Shown one piece after another: positions 62,166 through 64,000 of a stretch of DNA of 64,000 nt. The stretch spans positions 103,722 through 167,721 of the forward strand of contig NZ_AP018228.1 of NCBI RefSeq assembly GCF_002368095.1, given 5' to 3'. The position numbers and the translations under genes are program-made. Origin of the DNA: Calothrix parasitica NIES-267 (lineage in GTDB: Bacteria > Cyanobacteriota > Cyanobacteriia > Cyanobacteriales > Nostocaceae). How positions within the stretch are numbered: the first letter of the stretch is position 1; every line of letters starts with the position of its first letter. The notes under the pieces were generated by a model, which worked only from the letters and a program-made list of their open reading frames with translations, searched no databases and had not been told where the DNA came from.

Positions 62166-63680
62166 CTAGTCCGTAGACTTGCCCATGTGGTGTATTTGGT
62201 GACAGCTTCTATGTATTGCTACCAGATTGCTGTTTTTCCAATTATCGTGATTACCATCCTTATGGTGGAGATGAATTGTTTCATCGTCTATAAAGTGGTG
62301 TCCACAATATCCACATTTGAAATCTTGCTTCTTAAGCAAGTTCGCAGTCGTACCGTTGTAGAGCTTATATTTGCGCTTGCTCCAGTAGATAAAATCACCG
62401 TCATATGGTGATTTATCTCCGGTAACAGCAGTATGCTGATTTAAGGCATACCCAACGGCGGGAAAAGCCTTCTTACTCAGTTCAACGGCTTCCCCAATGT
62501 TTCGAGATTTTGTGTTGAACTTCAAAGTAGCTCTATGTCGAAGTGCCCACATTGAATATTTAGAGCCACTAAGCTCACAATACTTGTGGTAATTCCTCCA
62601 TCCGCGATATATCGGGGCTAAAAGTTTAGCCTTATCCGATATACTCAACCTCGGCTCGTTGATGATAGCTTTTAACTTCTTGCGAACTGCGCTAGTATTG
62701 TCCTTAGATGGGAAGCTACGGAAGCTGCCATCTTGGCATACCTTACATTCCCAGCCAAGAAAGTCAAAGCCCTTGGTCACTTTCGTGATTCGGGTTTTAC
62801 TTCGATTGATTTCCATTCCACGAGCGTTTAAGAAAGTCTCAATAGAATTGAGTATCTTATCCGCGTTATCATCCGGTTTGAGGAAAATAACCATGTCATC
62901 CGCGTAGCGAACTGACGGGTGTATTTCTTCGATACCGTTTAGGGCTACATTGGCTAAAAGCGGGCTGCTCACTCCACCTTGCGGTGTTCCTTGTTCAGGA
63001 AAGTCCGGGTTAATACCGGATTTTAGACAGCGGAATATGCCGTCATTTATACCTTTACAAGCAATCAACTCCTTCATAATAGTTCGGTGTGAGATGCGGT
63101 CAAAGCATTTCTTGATGTCTAGCTCTATGACCCGTTTTTTCGTATTGCTACGAGTTTTGGAACGCTTTAGATGCTCGTATATGTATCTCTGTGCATCGTG
63201 AGCCGATCTTCCAGCCCTAAAGCCGTAACTTCTAGCGTGGAATGTCGCCTCATGAGCCGGATCTAGTGCGAGCTTTACTAGACACTGCCATGCTCGATCA
63301 TTGATGGTAGGTATTTTTAGCATTCTTAAGGAACCATCCTTTTTGGGAATCGGGATACTCCTTAACCCTTGGTGTTTCCAATTGAGTGCTTCGCTTTTTA
63401 ACTTCCAGTAAAGGGATAGCCTCTGTTTAAAGTTCAAAGCTTTCTTACCATCTATCCCAGCGGTCTTCCTACCCTTGTTGAGTTGAGTGACCTGCCGCAG
63501 GGCCAACATAATAGCTGACGTGGATTTCATGACCAATTTCTGTAAAGACCTTATTTTACGAAAGTCTCCGTCCTTGGTGGCTCGATATATTCGATTTTGT
63601 AGGCGGAAAAGATTTCTCTCGAATTTCTTCCAGGGAAGCCGTTTCCAAAGTTCATTAGTGTCGGCACTATGTCTAACCAT
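62166..63680 (-). CDS. ltrA: Group II intron reverse transcriptase/maturase with HNH endonuclease
   Basis: This 504-aa protein shows RT blocks in order: GIDGKKALNF (start of the fingers), LRSIPIPKKDGSLRML, HARSYGFRAGRSAHDA, VIELDIKKCFDRISH, QGTPQGGVSSPLLANV and VRYADDMVIF (active site YADD). Then come the maturase X domain (YRGWRNYHKYCE) and a C-terminal HNH endonuclease (CGYCGHHFIDDETIHLHHKDG, in parts). The protein splices and retargets the intron. Full length and all catalytic residues are intact. The RT ORF sits in intron domain IV, upstream of domain V. Confidence 0.95.
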   Translation of the reverse strand: MVRHSADTNELWKRLPWKKFERNLFRLQNRIYRATKDGDFRKIRSLQKLVMKSTSAIMLALRQVTQLNKGRKTAGIDGKKALNFKQRLSLYWKLKSEALNWKHQGLRSIPIPKKDGSLRMLKIPTINDRAWQCLVKLALDPAHEATFHARSYGFRAGRSAHDAQRYIYEHLKRSKTRSNTKKRVIELDIKKCFDRISHRTIMKELIACKGINDGIFRCLKSGINPDFPEQGTPQGGVSSPLLANVALNGIEEIHPSVRYADDMVIFLKPDDNADKILNSIETFLNARGMEINRSKTRITKVTKGFDFLGWECKVCQDGSFRSFPSKDNTSAVRKKLKAIINEPRLSISDKAKLLAPIYRGWRNYHKYCELSGSKYSMWALRHRATLKFNTKSRNIGEAVELSKKAFPAVGYALNQHTAVTGDKSPYDGDFIYWSKRKYKLYNGTTANLLKKQDFKCGYCGHHFIDDETIHLHHKDGNHDNWKNSNLVAIHRSCHQIHHMGKSTD

Positions 63681-64000
63681 GCTCTACTCCATGTAATAGT
63701 ATCGTGAATACCCGTCGGCAATTACGCCAACTCCTACCCGGTGTGAGGATTTCCGCTCCCTTTAGCCTACATAGGGTTCGACCAACCCTTGACCTCTTCA
63801 CCGTTTTTACCTATTACCTTTAAGAAGATACTTCGTTGACTTAGCTGGTTCAATTCGCCTATCTCACTCCCTCGATGAAGGACAGCTAGCAAAGGAAGAC
63901 CGCTGTGGGAGTATATCTGAGATTTACTTCATCTATATAATGGATCAAGATGTGTAAAGGATGAGACGCTTTTTACGAACCCGAATAATTACTATTCTTA

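Larger units (their letters stand above)
62083..64000 (-). mobile_element. Group II intron, 5' part beyond the window
   Basis: On the minus strand, downstream of the RT stop, domain V is clear at 62122-62156: GAGCCGGATGCACTGAAAAG then CGCACGTCCGGATCT, with the expected stem and GAAA-type loop. A domain VI-like hairpin (GGGAG...CTCCC) follows, and the intron should end near 62083. Only 320 bp lie between the RT start and the right edge, less than domains I-III need, so the 5' splice site is outside the window. Confidence 0.82.

Noticed and set aside
57988..63680. Diversity-generating retroelement (Avd-like four-helix protein plus reverse transcriptase)
   Set aside because: The RT is a group II intron maturase with X and HNH domains and domain V RNA. 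No template/variable repeat pair was seen, and the four-helix protein matches the S23/IVP type.
1..64000. tRNA or rRNA genes
   Set aside because: No cloverleaf-like or rRNA-conserved sequence was recognised; a covariance-model scan would be decisive.

Overview
The window looks like part of a large, heavily rearranged cyanobacterial plasmid, probably from a filamentous Nostocales-type host. The evidence is as follows: HIP1 octamers (GCGATCGC) are scattered through the genes; the gene families are typical of that group (CHAT/caspase-like proteases, trypsin-nSTAND-WD40 proteins, DUF4384, four-helix-bundle proteins flanked by heptad-like short tandem repeats); two plasmid partition cassettes (ParM/ParR-like and ParA/ParB) lie close together; and no rRNA, tRNA or housekeeping gene is visible. 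Layout. 1-10.1 kb: a conflict or signalling cluster with a caspase-like protein (cut by the window start), a trypsin-co-occurring (Trypco1-type) protein, and one giant trypsin-nSTAND-TM-WD40 gene broken by three different insertion sequences. Precise in-silico removal of all three restores an open frame of exactly 1390 codons. 10.3-19.7 kb: plasmid maintenance (DUF6398/pRiA4b protein, parM/parR-like genes with phased GTACCC repeats, parA/parB with an 18-bp palindrome present three times) plus small plasmid proteins, a PD-(D/E)XK protein and several gene remnants. 19.7-23.7 kb: a TPR-CHAT protease gene split by one in-frame TAA, preceded by a truncated DUF4384 gene. 23.7-24.9 kb: an IS630 element whose two flanks are both truncated genes. 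24.9-34.0 kb: a type III-D-like operon (truncated Cas7-like RAMP, csx10 with a frameshift, double RAMP, csx19, TIGR03986-type RAMP) with no cas10, translationally coupled to a cas3 with helicase-then-HD order. 34.2-46.9 kb: CRISPR array 1 (32 repeats plus a decayed one), the type I genes cas8-cas7-cas5-cas6-cas4-cas1-cas2, and CRISPR array 2 (45 repeats). All are on the plus strand, with near-identical leaders and repeats that differ at two positions. 46.9-50.4 kb: small hypothetical and GNAT-like genes on the minus strand. 51.16-57.78 kb: a compact Tn7-like transposon (tnsAB fusion, tnsC, tniQ) with recognisable ends; its tniQ is interrupted by an IS4-like element. Four-helix-bundle genes lie just outside both ends. 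58.6-64 kb: an AAA ATPase/PD-(D/E)XK fusion, a tyrosine recombinase, and a group II intron with an RT-HNH ORF that probably runs past the right edge. How it works together: the plasmid carries its own segregation systems, a CRISPR defence locus able to acquire spacers (cas1/2/4 and two leaders served by one module), and protease-based conflict systems. Most of the large defence genes are damaged: IS insertion in the nSTAND gene and tniQ, frameshifts in csx10 and cas3, a stop in TPR-CHAT, loss of cas10. The cas8-to-cas2 module and the partition genes look intact. Several single-base lesions lie in or near homopolymers, so assembly error should be excluded before calling them pseudogenes.
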